Source: an uncultured Mucilaginibacter sp.
GTDB taxonomy: Bacteria > Bacteroidota > Bacteroidia > Sphingobacteriales > Sphingobacteriaceae
Direction of reading: 5' to 3'
DNA length: 33,484 bases
Assembly: GCF_946479965.1 (NCBI RefSeq)
Contig: NZ_CAMLHX010000046.1
Span: forward strand, 1-33,484
Positions within the stretch are counted from its first letter, which is position 1, and every line of letters starts with the position of its first letter. Positions 1 through 8,430 of the stretch are shown piece after piece. The notes under the pieces are model-generated. The model worked only from the letters and a program-made list of their open reading frames with translations, did no database searches and had not been told where the DNA came from. A program made the translations under genes and the position numbers.

Positions 1-32
1 TTTGTCTTGTCCTGAAATAGCTTTACAAAAAA

Positions 33-281
33 GTGGAACAGAAAACCCGGCTGTTCCAAAGTGTTCCAAACTGTTCCAAAAAGGAAGATGTTTTTTAAAA
101 GCCTACAAGTAATTGAAAAACAGCTTATTAAAGGCAAATTACAGCTAAATTTACTGACTTATAAGTAGTTTCAAAGTGTTCCAAACTGTTCCACACTAAA
201 AAGTTAATAACTTAATAATCAACCATTTAATGCCGTCAGTTGGTTTACGGAGTTTTACACCCTTTATATTTTTTGGAACAG
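33..281. repeat. Dispersed intergenic element, GTTCCA type, copy 1
   Basis: The hexamer GTTCCA occurs at 53, 63 and 73 (exact 10 bp period) and again at 178 and 188. Inverted TGGAAC copies lie at 34 and 274. A 12-bp inverted repeat (CTGTTCCAAAAA at 71-82, TTTTTGGAACAG at 270-281) brackets about 210 bp. The core at about 140-175 (ACAGCTAAA, CTGACTTATAAGTAG) recurs in the copies near 13300 and 21260. No reading frame of note is present. The rest of 1-331 is AT-rich and otherwise featureless. I do not know a name for this family. Confidence 0.75.
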
Positions 282-282
282 T

Positions 283-313
283 ACACCACAGAAAAAACGG
301 CTGCCTGTGGTGT
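283..313 (-). terminator. Hairpin just beyond the UbiD stop codon
   Basis: ACACCACAG (283-291) and CTGTGGTGT (305-313) form a perfect 9-bp stem with a 13-nt loop, 18 nt past the stop of the minus-strand decarboxylase gene. There is no clean U-tract after the stem on the minus strand, so it may be a weak terminator or a 3'-end stabilising hairpin. It abuts the repeat element. Confidence 0.4.
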
Positions 314-331
314 AAAAAATCGCATGTTTGA

Positions 332-2230
332 TTAATAGCCAATCATAAAAATGCCTGCTCCACTGCGTTCCTCTTGTTCCGAAGCAGAACGCTTAAAAAT
401 TCCATGCAGTTCGCCGCCCGGCTCGCCCATTCTATCCACCAGCTTCTCTACCTCCGGGTCCTTCAGCAAAACCGGCGCATGGTGGGGTTTTATACGGGCA
501 TCAATAATAAGCGGGCCATAGCAGCCCCAGTGTTTATGCTCCGTAAACTCATTTATCCCATACATATCATGCGACGGGTTGCTGCGGGTAAAGGTTACCC
601 AAACAAAGTTGTTAATGTTAGCGGCGGTAAAGGCGGCATCATCGCAAAGCACAATAAGCGGCAGGCCGCTTAGGTCCGTTTCGGCAAAGTGCTCCTGTAA
701 TATCTCCAGCATCAGCGGCATATCGCTGGTGCGGATGTTGGCAGGTACCTCTAAGGCTAACACGCCCGGCATAACCATCTGGCAGTTAACAAACGGTCGC
801 GGCAGGGTAATGCCGGCAGGTAATTCGGACCATAGCTCCCGCTTAACATCACCTGCAACTGTAACCGCCACCTTACTGCCCGAGTTGAGTCCGCTGCCGC
901 TGTAATCCAGGGTATCAATGGTGGTTTTGGTGTAAAAGTGGAAATCGCGGGTGAGATCAACGCGCTGCAATATGTGCGTTAAAAAACCGGCGATATCGTG
1001 CACGTCCAACTTAGGATCGTCCTCGTGCGCGGCAATGAACAGGTACTTGGCGAGGCTAAGCTGGTTCTTGCCTAAAATATGGTTGGCAATAGTCAGGATC
1101 TCCTGGGGCCTGCGTTCATTAAGATACGGCGTGTAGCGTTCGCTGCCTATGGCGAATAACAAAGGATGCACACCCGCGGCATCAACGGCATTCACAGCTT
1201 TGAGCCCCGGTATTTCCTGTGGCAGCGCCGAGCCCGCTATCTCATGTATCAGCGCGCCAAAGCTGGTATCCTCCTGCGGCGGGCGGCCCACAACAGTGAA
1301 GGACCACACAGCATCCTTACGATGGTACACGTTATGCACCTTCATCAATGGAAACGGATGGGTGAGGCTGTAGTAACCCAAGTGGTCACCAAAGGGGCCC
1401 TCGGGTTTGTTTTCATGGGGCATAACGGTGCCGGTTATTACAAAATCGGCATCGGCTGAGATGCAGAACCCTTCATCATCATACAAATAGCGGAAACGAC
1501 GGTTACCCAGCGCCCCTGCAAAGGTCATTTCTGAAAGCCCTTCGGGCAGCGGCATAACCGCAGCAACCGGGTGCGATGGCGGGCCGCCAATAAATATGCT
1601 CACCTTTAGCGGCTGGCCTTTTGCGTTCGCTTTTGTTTGATGCACACCGATACCACGGTGCAACTGGTAGTGCAGGCCTATCTCTTCATTTAATATATAG
1701 TCGTTACCGGCCAGTTGTATACGGTACATGCCCAGGTTGGCATTCATAACGCCCGGCTTATCACTATCCTCAGTATAAACCTGGGGCATGGTTACAAAGG
1801 GGCCACCATCTTTTGGCCAGTTCAAAATTTGAGGCAGATCGCTAATACGGCAGCGCTCAAAATTAGATAGATCGCTTTTGCTTAGTTTTTTTGGCAGGGC
1901 TGATAAAGCGGTTAGCGCTACATTGGCGTTTTGTATGGGATGCTTGATAGCGGTGATTGGATCGTTCTTTAACTCGACCAGTTTCTTCACTTTATCCAGT
2001 GAGTCGCGGAAAATAAACTTTGACCGCTCCAGCGTACCAAACAAGTTAGAAACGGCGGGGAATTTGCTGCCCTTAACTTTCTCAAACAAAATAGCCGGAC
2101 CACCATTTTCATACACCCGTAAGTGTATGGCAGCCATCTGCAAATGAGGATCAACCTCCTGCTTAATGCGGATCAAATGACCATTTTTTTCCAGATCGGC
2201 TATGCATGCATGCAAACTTGGGTAACCCAT
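332..2230 (-). CDS. UbiD family decarboxylase
   Basis: 632-residue UbiD-family protein. These enzymes use prenylated FMN, made by UbiX, to remove carboxyl groups from aromatic or unsaturated acids; in bacteria they commonly act in ubiquinone or menaquinone synthesis. Family features include NLGMYR (about 165-170), the IGGPPSHP segment (about 214-221) and PEGPFGDHLGYY (about 276-287) around the cofactor/metal site. It is longer than the roughly 500-residue E. coli UbiD, with extra sequence near 90-145 and at the C-terminus. The ATG start gives the usual UbiD N-terminus (short helix, then LIRI) and lies just downstream of a TAnnTTTG box. No ubiX or men gene is nearby, so a quinone role is inferred from the family only. 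A related decarboxylase of other substrate is possible. Confidence 0.88.
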   Translation of the reverse strand: MGYPSLHACIADLEKNGHLIRIKQEVDPHLQMAAIHLRVYENGGPAILFEKVKGSKFPAVSNLFGTLERSKFIFRDSLDKVKKLVELKNDPITAIKHPIQNANVALTALSALPKKLSKSDLSNFERCRISDLPQILNWPKDGGPFVTMPQVYTEDSDKPGVMNANLGMYRIQLAGNDYILNEEIGLHYQLHRGIGVHQTKANAKGQPLKVSIFIGGPPSHPVAAVMPLPEGLSEMTFAGALGNRRFRYLYDDEGFCISADADFVITGTVMPHENKPEGPFGDHLGYYSLTHPFPLMKVHNVYHRKDAVWSFTVVGRPPQEDTSFGALIHEIAGSALPQEIPGLKAVNAVDAAGVHPLLFAIGSERYTPYLNERRPQEILTIANHILGKNQLSLAKYLFIAAHEDDPKLDVHDIAGFLTHILQRVDLTRDFHFYTKTTIDTLDYSGSGLNSGSKVAVTVAGDVKRELWSELPAGITLPRPFVNCQMVMPGVLALEVPANIRTSDMPLMLEILQEHFAETDLSGLPLIVLCDDAAFTAANINNFVWVTFTRSNPSHDMYGINEFTEHKHWGCYGPLIIDARIKPHHAPVLLKDPEVEKLVDRMGEPGGELHGIFKRSASEQEERSGAGIFMIGY

Positions 2231-2247
2231 ATCAAAATATATTGCGG

Positions 2248-2255
2248 CAAATGTA
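2248..2255 (-). promoter_or_regulatory. Putative -7 promoter box for the UbiD gene
   Basis: On the minus strand the sequence reads TACATTTG, an exact match to the Bacteroidota -7 consensus TAnnTTTG, 17 nt before the ATG. I could not identify a convincing -33 TTTG box. If used, the 5' leader would be very short, about 10-15 nt. Confidence 0.4.
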
Positions 2256-2290
2256 CAAATTGAAAAAGTGTTGCATTATTAATTAGCGCA

Positions 2291-4780
2291 TCAATTGGCT
2301 GAACCTGCCACATTTCCGGTGCGGCGCTGCTCATCTTCGTTTCCTAACTTATGCGAACCGGCACTTTTAAGTTTGCTGTTGCCAAAACGGTAACTGAAAC
2401 CAAAGCGCACAACCCGTCCTTCCTCGCGGCTGATTATTGTCATATTAAGGTTGCGGTAATTGGTATAAGCACGGTCGCGCTCGGTTCTGAACACATCAGC
2501 TACATTCAATCTAAACGTGCCCATATTGTTAAATACGGTTTTACTTATCCCTGCATCAAACCTGTAATTTGCTTTAAACTGGCTAAACCCATAAAACGTT
2601 GGCGACTCATACTTAAATGTTGCTTCCGCAGCGAAACCACCGCCAAGGCTAAAATTATGCATAGTGTTAAAAAGCACATCCTGGGTACCTTTATTAAGAT
2701 CTCCGTTTTGCGGGTACGCTTTTACACGCTGATAGGAAACATCAACAGAAAAAGTAGCGTTCCACCAGGATGTAAATTGCGCCGGCGTAAAAAATTTGAT
2801 CCCGTAAGCAGCCATTCTGCCAAAATTTTTGCGGGTAGTGATATTTACTTTAGTTTGGTTATCCTGTTCATATGCAATAAAGCCGCAAAAGTTATCGGTT
2901 ACAGAGGCATAAAGGCTGGTTATTATTGTGCTTTTATAGCTATGTGCCAATTCTACTGTGCTGGTGTATGAGGGTAGTAATTGTGGGTTCCCGGCACGGT
3001 AATCATACAGATCAACATAATATAAAAACGGGTTTATATCTTCGTAAACCGGTCGGTAAATGCTTCTGTTGAAACTTAGTGTGAAATTATTTTTAGGATC
3101 ATAGGAATACTTTAGTTGTGCCTGCGGAAAAAAGTCGATGTAATTTTTTTCGAAGTTGATCTTGTTACCCGCCGAGTTACCGTTTGCAATGGTTTGTTCA
3201 ACCCGCAAGCCCCCGTTTATTTTCCATTTGCCTGTAGAGGTTGACAAGTTAGTATAGGCCGAGTTTATGTTTTCGGTATACAGGAAATTGCTGCTAAAGT
3301 TGGGGTCAACCGTATAAACGTCATTCCTTTTAGGTCCAAATATCAGATCGTTACCACTTGAAACATAGCTGTATTTTGACCCCACCTCTAACATCGTTTT
3401 TTTCGACAGAGGTTTCACATAATCTACTTTTGCGGCCCAAATATTTATTCTTGACGGCGAAAGGTTTTGTTGTAGCAGGGTGGGGCGGTAAACTTCTCCG
3501 GAAGCCTTATTAAAACTATTAGTAATATATTCGTTTGATTCGCGGTCAAAGTGGTTATAGCTTAAATAAGCTGAGAGCGTTTGCCCCAAGGTGTCAAGCT
3601 TGCCTGCATAATTAACCTCGTAATTAACCGTCGCCAGGTTACGTTTAAGGTTTGCCATAGTAGCGATGGTTGAATCAAACTTACTATTGTTGCTAATACG
3701 CAGCATGTTGTCTTTCAGAAAACTACTATTGTTTACCGTCCCGCTAACTAAAACGCCTAATGTATGATTTGGAGACAGAAAAAAGTCGGAGCCAAGTCTG
3801 AATGTATGATTAAAACTCTCGCGGGTGGTGTAATAACGCGAATCATAATTACTTATCAATCCCAGGTAGTCGATCGTTCTGTCAGTAGTAAAAGTTTTAA
3901 ATGTTTTATTGGCCGAGTAGTTATAATTGCCAAAAATATTAACATTACCCATGCGGTTGTTAAATGTAATACCTGTATTGGCCTTATAAAATTTGCCATA
4001 TCCACCGCCTATTGTAAAAGTTCCGTTTGTACCGGCATTGCTGCCCTTTTTTAGCATAATATTGATAACGCCTGCACCACCTGCCTCATACCGTGCAGAG
4101 GGATTGGTTATCAGTTCAATTTGCTGAACGCTGCTGCTTTGCATACTCTCCAGCATAGCTGCCAGATTTTCGCCGCTTACGTTAACCGGCTTTCCATCTA
4201 TCAATACCATAGCAGTCTGTCGCCCGATAATACTTAAAGAGCCCTGGCTGCCCGCGTGCACACCAGGCGCCTGGCGAAGTAGGTCATATACAGAATTGCC
4301 TTCTGCCACAATACTGCTTTGTACATTAAGTACTACCCGGCCGGGCTTAGTATCTACATAGTTTTTCCTGGCAGTTATTGATACCTCTTTTAACATGGGG
4401 GTAGATCTGATGAGGATAATATCGCGGGCATTGACATCTCCCTGCTGTGAGATAGTATACGGCCCCGAGTACGACTGATTATAACCTATCTGAGAGGCGA
4501 GCACAGAATACACACCCTCTTCAACTGTAAAACGATAAACTCCCTGCGTATCGCAGGGGGTAGAAGTAAGTATCGAAGAATCGGCGGCTAGTAGAATAAC
4601 GGTTGAAAACTCCGCGGGCTTTTTGTTTTCTATAAAAACCCTGCCTTGTATAACTGATGTTTTGTTTTGACCGAAACATTGCACCACAACGAAAAGCATT
4701 AAAACAGCAAGCGCAATTGTTCTAACAAAGCGTGTTGTTTTACCGCAAAGGCTGTAGTTTATATTAAAAAGATCAGTCAA
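2291..4780 (-). CDS. TonB-dependent receptor, outer-membrane beta-barrel family
   Basis: 829-residue outer-membrane protein. After a hydrophobic signal segment (about 19-38) there is a CarboxypepD_reg-like beta-sandwich domain (about 40-130), then a plug-like region (about 150-240, with VLIDGKPVNVSGENL and IELITNPSARYEAGGAGVINI), then a long aromatic-rich barrel rich in NYNYS/YxYRF-type strands ending near 810. This is the architecture of the Bacteroidota OMP_b-brl_3 group, which import or bind unknown ligands using TonB energy. No SusD partner or FecI/FecR regulator is adjacent, so the ligand cannot be guessed. The start is TTG: between the upstream in-frame stop and the signal peptide there is no ATG. 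The next Met (residue 28) falls inside the signal helix. The gene ends 60 nt before the UbiD start. Confidence 0.85.
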   Translation of the reverse strand: MTDLFNINYSLCGKTTRFVRTIALAVLMLFVVVQCFGQNKTSVIQGRVFIENKKPAEFSTVILLAADSSILTSTPCDTQGVYRFTVEEGVYSVLASQIGYNQSYSGPYTISQQGDVNARDIILIRSTPMLKEVSITARKNYVDTKPGRVVLNVQSSIVAEGNSVYDLLRQAPGVHAGSQGSLSIIGRQTAMVLIDGKPVNVSGENLAAMLESMQSSSVQQIELITNPSARYEAGGAGVINIMLKKGSNAGTNGTFTIGGGYGKFYKANTGITFNNRMGNVNIFGNYNYSANKTFKTFTTDRTIDYLGLISNYDSRYYTTRESFNHTFRLGSDFFLSPNHTLGVLVSGTVNNSSFLKDNMLRISNNSKFDSTIATMANLKRNLATVNYEVNYAGKLDTLGQTLSAYLSYNHFDRESNEYITNSFNKASGEVYRPTLLQQNLSPSRINIWAAKVDYVKPLSKKTMLEVGSKYSYVSSGNDLIFGPKRNDVYTVDPNFSSNFLYTENINSAYTNLSTSTGKWKINGGLRVEQTIANGNSAGNKINFEKNYIDFFPQAQLKYSYDPKNNFTLSFNRSIYRPVYEDINPFLYYVDLYDYRAGNPQLLPSYTSTVELAHSYKSTIITSLYASVTDNFCGFIAYEQDNQTKVNITTRKNFGRMAAYGIKFFTPAQFTSWWNATFSVDVSYQRVKAYPQNGDLNKGTQDVLFNTMHNFSLGGGFAAEATFKYESPTFYGFSQFKANYRFDAGISKTVFNNMGTFRLNVADVFRTERDRAYTNYRNLNMTIISREEGRVVRFGFSYRFGNSKLKSAGSHKLGNEDEQRRTGNVAGSAN

Positions 4781-4971
4781 TAGTACCTTGTTATTTACCC
4801 TTTGTTATGTTTCCTTAATGTTCAAATGCTGTTTTCGGGACCTTAACAAAGGTAAAGTAAACATACGCACAATAAAGACAAGTAAAAATGCGCAACGAAT
4901 TCTTAATTTGTATGCTCTTTTTTACTAATTTTCCGATTGAAATAATCAGTTTCTAATTTCATCCCATATTA

Positions 4972-6258
4972 ATGAAAAGATTTAGCATTATCATACTAAG
5001 TATATTTTTTCCTGTCATTTTATTTGCGCAACCCGAGCCTGCAAAATATAAGGCGGCAGTAGCGCTTTTTGAAAAATTTTATAATCTAAATCTACCCGAT
5101 AGTATTTCCGCCCATTTTAGCGCTGCCATGAAGGCTCAGTTGCCCGCGACTCAATTTAAACAAACCACTACTCAATTAAAGGCACAATTAGGAAATTTAA
5201 CAAAGGCAGAATTTTCTACTTACAGCGAGCCACTTGCAGTTTATAAAGCAACCTTTAAGAACGGCGTTTTTCTGCTTAACATCTCGCTGAACAACAACAA
5301 CGAATTTATAGGTTTGCTGTTAAGTCCGTATCAGGAAAAAACTGCTGCGGCGGCCATTGTTGATCCATCCATATCAGAGTCGCCAATTTTGCTTAAAACA
5401 TTGTCCGGCACGTTATCCGGAACCGTTGCAGTACCCACTAGCGCACCCGGCAAAATACCTGTGGTATTGATCATACCGGGATCAGGAGCTATAGACCGCA
5501 ATGGTAACAACCCGCAGGCTAATCTCAATACAAATATGTATAAGCAAATAGCAGAATCGCTGGCCAAAAATGGTATAGCATCGTTGCGGTATGATAAGCG
5601 CCTGGTGGGGCAAAGCATAGGGACCGTAAAAGAAGACAACCTGCGTTTTGATGATTACAGTGATGATGCCATCGGCTTTATTAATCTGCTGAAAGCAGAC
5701 CAGCGTTTTTCAAAGGTAATTGTATTGGGCCACAACGAGGGATCGCTTGTTGGCATAATTGCGAGCGGATCAAGCGAGGAAAATGTTAACGCTTTTATTT
5801 CGGTAGGTGGCGCGGGTGAGCCTGGAGAGAAAGTATTAAAAGAACAGTTGAAATCGCAGCCTTCTTACCTTGCCGATGGCATGAATAACGTGCTGGATTC
5901 ATTAAAAAGAGGCAGAATTAATAAAAAAGTTGATCCGCAGCTATATTACATTGCCCGCCCAAGCATACAAATGTTCCTGATGAGCTGGTGCCGCTTTGAG
6001 CCGCAGAGAGAGATAAAAAAGCTGAAGATACCTATCCTTATTGTACAAGGAACTACTGATTTGCAAATGAACGTAGCTAATGCCGAGAAGCTAAAAACGA
6101 GGAATGCCACAGTAGCTATTATACCCGGCATGAACTATGTTTTAAAAGAAGCCCCCGAGGACAGGCAGCAAAACCTGGCAACTTATAACAAACCCGATCT
6201 GCCTTTAAAGCCTGAATTTGTTACCAGTGTGGTTGGTTTTATTAAAGGGTTGAAATAG
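4972..6258 (+). CDS. Secreted DUF3887/alpha-beta hydrolase protein, probable pseudoenzyme
   Basis: 428 residues with a Sec signal peptide (1-19, cleavage after FA before QPEP), a DUF3887-like domain (about 23-110) and an alpha/beta-hydrolase domain (about 150-428). The oxyanion-side PGSGAIDRNGNNP segment and the acid residue (Asp363 in QGTTDLQM) are present. The nucleophile elbow, normally G-H-S-x-G, reads GHNEG, so the Ser position is Asn255. The usual catalytic His of the family's GMNHVLK segment is Tyr389 (GMNYVLK). The frame is otherwise intact, with normal length and fold motifs. I infer that the protein has lost classical hydrolase chemistry and may bind ligand or use another mechanism. 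It is divergent from the TonB receptor gene and followed 31 nt later by purU, which seems to have its own promoter. Confidence 0.85.
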   Translation: MKRFSIIILSIFFPVILFAQPEPAKYKAAVALFEKFYNLNLPDSISAHFSAAMKAQLPATQFKQTTTQLKAQLGNLTKAEFSTYSEPLAVYKATFKNGVFLLNISLNNNNEFIGLLLSPYQEKTAAAAIVDPSISESPILLKTLSGTLSGTVAVPTSAPGKIPVVLIIPGSGAIDRNGNNPQANLNTNMYKQIAESLAKNGIASLRYDKRLVGQSIGTVKEDNLRFDDYSDDAIGFINLLKADQRFSKVIVLGHNEGSLVGIIASGSSEENVNAFISVGGAGEPGEKVLKEQLKSQPSYLADGMNNVLDSLKRGRINKKVDPQLYYIARPSIQMFLMSWCRFEPQREIKKLKIPILIVQGTTDLQMNVANAEKLKTRNATVAIIPGMNYVLKEAPEDRQQNLATYNKPDLPLKPEFVTSVVGFIKGLK

Positions 6259-6266
6259 TACCTTTG
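6259..6266 (+). promoter_or_regulatory. Putative -7 promoter box for purU
   Basis: TACCTTTG matches TAnnTTTG exactly and begins at the first base after the stop codon of the preceding gene, 23 nt before the purU ATG. A GTTG at 6232-6235 could serve as a poor -33 element. It suggests purU is transcribed separately from the hydrolase-like gene. Confidence 0.4.
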
Positions 6267-6289
6267 GCGCCGGGCAATAAATATTTAAT

Positions 6290-7117
6290 ATGATAATTGT
6301 AATTCAATGCGCCGACCAGGTGGGCTTGGTAGCAGCCATCTCTTCGGTAGTTTCAAAGCAGCAGTTAAACATCATATCCATGCGCGAGTATGTTGATAAG
6401 GTGGAAAACCTGTTTTTTATGCGCCTGGAAGTTGAGGAGATATTTAACGCCGCTGAGCTTGAAACGCAATTAAGCGCGGTACTACCTGATGATGCTACCG
6501 TTCATATCAATCCGCTGCCGCAAAAAAAGATAGTGGTTTTGGTTACCAAAGAGTACCATTGCCTGGCTGATATACTGATACGCAATTTCTTTAATACACT
6601 TGGCGCAACGGTGCAATGTGTTATCGGAAATCATGACGATCTGCGCGACGTTTGCGAACGATTTGACATACAATTTCATCATGTATCGCACGAGCAGAAA
6701 AGCAAAGACGAGTTTGAACAGCAGATTGAGGCTTTGATAACACCTTACGCGCCGGATTATTTAGTACTTGCCAAATTTATGCGTATCCTGTCGCCCGCTT
6801 TTGTGGCCGAATATCCTATGCGGGTAATCAACATTCATCACTCATTTTTACCGGCCTTTGTAGGCGCTAATCCCTACCGCAAAGCTTATGAGCGCGGTGT
6901 AAAATTGATAGGCGCTACGGCTCACTTTGTATCAAACGAATTGGACGAGGGCCCAATCATCGCGCAGCAAACCATACCTGTTAACCACTCTTTTACCGTT
7001 ACCGATATGGTAAACGCCGGGAAAGAAATTGAGACATCTGTTTTAGCCAGGGCGCTTAAGCTGGTGTTCGAGGACCGAGTTTTTGTTTATAATAACAAGA
7101 CGGTGGTATTCGAATAA
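6290..7117 (+). CDS. purU: Formyltetrahydrofolate deformylase
   Basis: 275 residues, the normal length for PurU. The enzyme hydrolyses 10-formyltetrahydrofolate to tetrahydrofolate and formate in the cytoplasm, balancing one-carbon pools and feeding formate to purine synthesis. An N-terminal ACT domain (about 1-75, beginning IIVIQCADQVGLVAAI) precedes the formyltransferase-fold catalytic domain (about 80-275). Expected active-site residues are visible: Asn181 and His183 in NIHHSFLPAF, and Asp219 in LDEGPI. The ATG start gives the ACT strand at once. The gene stands alone; a tandem-repeat stretch and a convergent minus-strand gene follow. Confidence 0.95.
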   Translation: MIIVIQCADQVGLVAAISSVVSKQQLNIISMREYVDKVENLFFMRLEVEEIFNAAELETQLSAVLPDDATVHINPLPQKKIVVLVTKEYHCLADILIRNFFNTLGATVQCVIGNHDDLRDVCERFDIQFHHVSHEQKSKDEFEQQIEALITPYAPDYLVLAKFMRILSPAFVAEYPMRVINIHHSFLPAFVGANPYRKAYERGVKLIGATAHFVSNELDEGPIIAQQTIPVNHSFTVTDMVNAGKEIETSVLARALKLVFEDRVFVYNNKTVVFE

Positions 7118-7121
7118 GATT

Positions 7122-7148
7122 CAAGAATCAAGAGACAAGAATCAAGAG
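7122..7148. repeat. Short tandem repeat, 13-mer twice
   Basis: CAAGAATCAAGAG occurs at 7122-7134 and 7136-7148 (14-nt period, built from roughly 7-nt sub-units). It lies in the 47-nt gap between the convergent purU and MmcQ genes. Confidence 0.7.
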
Positions 7149-7164
7149 TTAACTTTTTAAGAAA

Positions 7165-7512
7165 TTATATCCCTATTTCCTTTCTGAACTTCGCCGGGAG
7201 TTTAGCGGCGATCAGATCATACGATTGTTTAATATAATGCTCCCAATCTTTCTTACTTAGGCTTGATATATCTTTGGCCAATACCCATTTGTACCTTGCA
7301 ACATAGGGCTGCGGTTCTAATCCTTCATTGCCTATTATTTCTTCAAAATCTTCGGCTGGTACTTTGAAAGATGCCGATGGTGGAACACCATCCGGATGGG
7401 TAAACAAAAACGTCTTTCCTCCCACATTAAAACACAGATGATCGTCAAATTTTATATCCTGCGTTACGCCGGGAAGTGAATAACAAATATCCTGGAGTGT
7501 TTCGATGGTCAT
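7165..7512 (-). CDS. MmcQ/YjbR family protein
   Basis: 115-residue protein of the MmcQ/YjbR (CyaY-like fold) family. Visible family features are the N-terminal helix ending in SLPGVTQDIKF, the FNVGGKTFLF strand pair, the FKVPAEDFEEI segment and the C-terminal WVLAKD followed by an SYDLIAAKLP helix. The family is widely annotated as DNA-binding on structural grounds, but no firm biochemical role is known to me. It is cytoplasmic, with no signal or membrane segment. It lies 69 nt downstream of the DNA glycosylase gene on the same strand, so the two may be co-transcribed. That pairing is compatible with a DNA-related role but does not prove one. Confidence 0.85.
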   Translation of the reverse strand: MTIETLQDICYSLPGVTQDIKFDDHLCFNVGGKTFLFTHPDGVPPSASFKVPAEDFEEIIGNEGLEPQPYVARYKWVLAKDISSLSKKDWEHYIKQSYDLIAAKLPAKFRKEIGI

Positions 7513-7581
7513 AACTGTAAATTAAAGGCTTGTAATCCAAGTTGAGAATAATCTAAGACCTAATATACAAAGATAAGGCCA

Positions 7582-8211
7582 CTATCCCTTTCGCGGAGTT
7601 GAAAGGTAATAATGCCATAAGATCATAGTAGCTACGGTGCGACAAGGCTGCCATTGCTCCGCTACACTCATTATCTCCTCGCGCAATGTTTGAGCTGGCA
7701 AACCTTTTACCCGTTTCAGCGCATTAACAGCGGCCAGGTCGCCAACCGGGAATATATCAGCACGCTGCAAAACAAACATCAGGTAAACATCAACCGTCCA
7801 GTTGCCAATGCCTTTTAGGGCGGTTAGCCTGTCGCGTATTTCATCATCGGGCATTGTCTCAAAAGCTTGCAGGTCGATTTGTCCGCTCAAAATAGCTTCG
7901 GCCAGATACTTTATATAGACCGTTTTTTGCCTGCTGCAATAACAGGCCCTAAACTCTTCATCGGCAAGCAGCAAAACGCGGGCGGGCGTAATCTCCTGCA
8001 CATAGTCACGCAGCTTATTTAAGGCCGAAAGTGCCGAAGCCAGCGATACCTGCTGCTCTAATATGATATGTACTAATGATTCGAACGTGTTGGGACGACT
8101 CCACATCGGTGGATAGCCGTAAGTTTGAATGATACCGTTTAAGTCGGCATCATTTCGCGCAAGTCCATCGCAGATATTTTGATAGTTGGATTGGTTGAAA
8201 CCTTGGATCAT
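7582..8211 (-). CDS. DNA-3-methyladenine glycosylase II-like (AlkA/HhH-GPD family)
   Basis: 209-residue HhH-GPD base-excision glycosylase; such enzymes remove alkylated bases, leaving abasic sites. The helix-hairpin-helix LKGIGNWTVDV is at about 132-142 and the catalytic Asp is at about 158, in FPVGDLA, which fits the AlkA branch rather than a Lys-bearing lyase. There are no C-terminal Cys residues for an iron-sulfur cluster. It is shorter than E. coli AlkA (282) because it lacks the N-terminal TBP-like domain, as usual for such proteins in Gram-positives and Bacteroidota. I chose the ATG at 8211 (MIQGFNQSNY...). A GTG at 8253 would add 14 residues, but these look non-homologous and run toward the palindromic repeat. 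Confidence 0.88.
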   Translation of the reverse strand: MIQGFNQSNYQNICDGLARNDADLNGIIQTYGYPPMWSRPNTFESLVHIILEQQVSLASALSALNKLRDYVQEITPARVLLLADEEFRACYCSRQKTVYIKYLAEAILSGQIDLQAFETMPDDEIRDRLTALKGIGNWTVDVYLMFVLQRADIFPVGDLAAVNALKRVKGLPAQTLREEIMSVAEQWQPCRTVATMILWHYYLSTPRKG

Positions 8212-8261
8212 AAAGTAAACGAATCTGATAGCATTCAAGACTAATGGGTGCACTTAAAAAT

Positions 8262-8418
8262 AACCCCTGCCCTGTAAGGGCTACCTATTTGTAGAACAAG
8301 ACAAAACGTTAGATTTTGCCCCGTCAGGGGTTACCCTAACGCGCAAAGGGTAGCTCATGACGGAGCATGAAAATAATATTTATATATATGCTACAAATAG
8401 GTAGCCCCGATGGGGGCA
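8262..8418. repeat. REP-like palindromic element between bshA and the glycosylase gene
   Basis: A perfect 16-bp inverted repeat (GGCTACCTATTTGTAG at 8279-8294, CTACAAATAGGTAGCC at 8391-8406) encloses a second, imperfect palindrome (about 8318-8364, arms containing CCGTCA/TGACGG and TACCCT/AGGGTA, centred on GCGC). Four related units of the form GCCCC-N3-GGGG-CTACC can be seen, two in each orientation. This gap is 219 nt, so the element fills most of it. Its nested symmetry resembles REP/BIME or MITE-type repeats. Confidence 0.8.
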
Positions 8419-8430
8419 ATTCAATGCAAT

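Noticed and set aside
53..193. Regular GTTCCA repeats as a CRISPR array
   Set aside because: Units are only six bases (about ten with flanks), have no spacers of 25-40 nt, and no cas genes are near.
33..331. Decayed protein gene in the first 300 bases
   Set aside because: All frames are broken by frequent stops, and the repeat core is shared with other intergenic regions, so a non-coding element fits better.
2351..2971. 206-residue open frame on the plus strand
   Set aside because: It lies antisense inside the TonB receptor gene, lacks any recognisable domain, and follows from the receptor's codon pattern.
5700..6150. Sequencing error or frameshift as cause of the missing Ser and His in the hydrolase
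   Set aside because: The frame continues without disruption on both sides, surrounding family motifs are intact, and both changes are clean codon substitutions. A sequencing error at both sites cannot be excluded but is unlikely.
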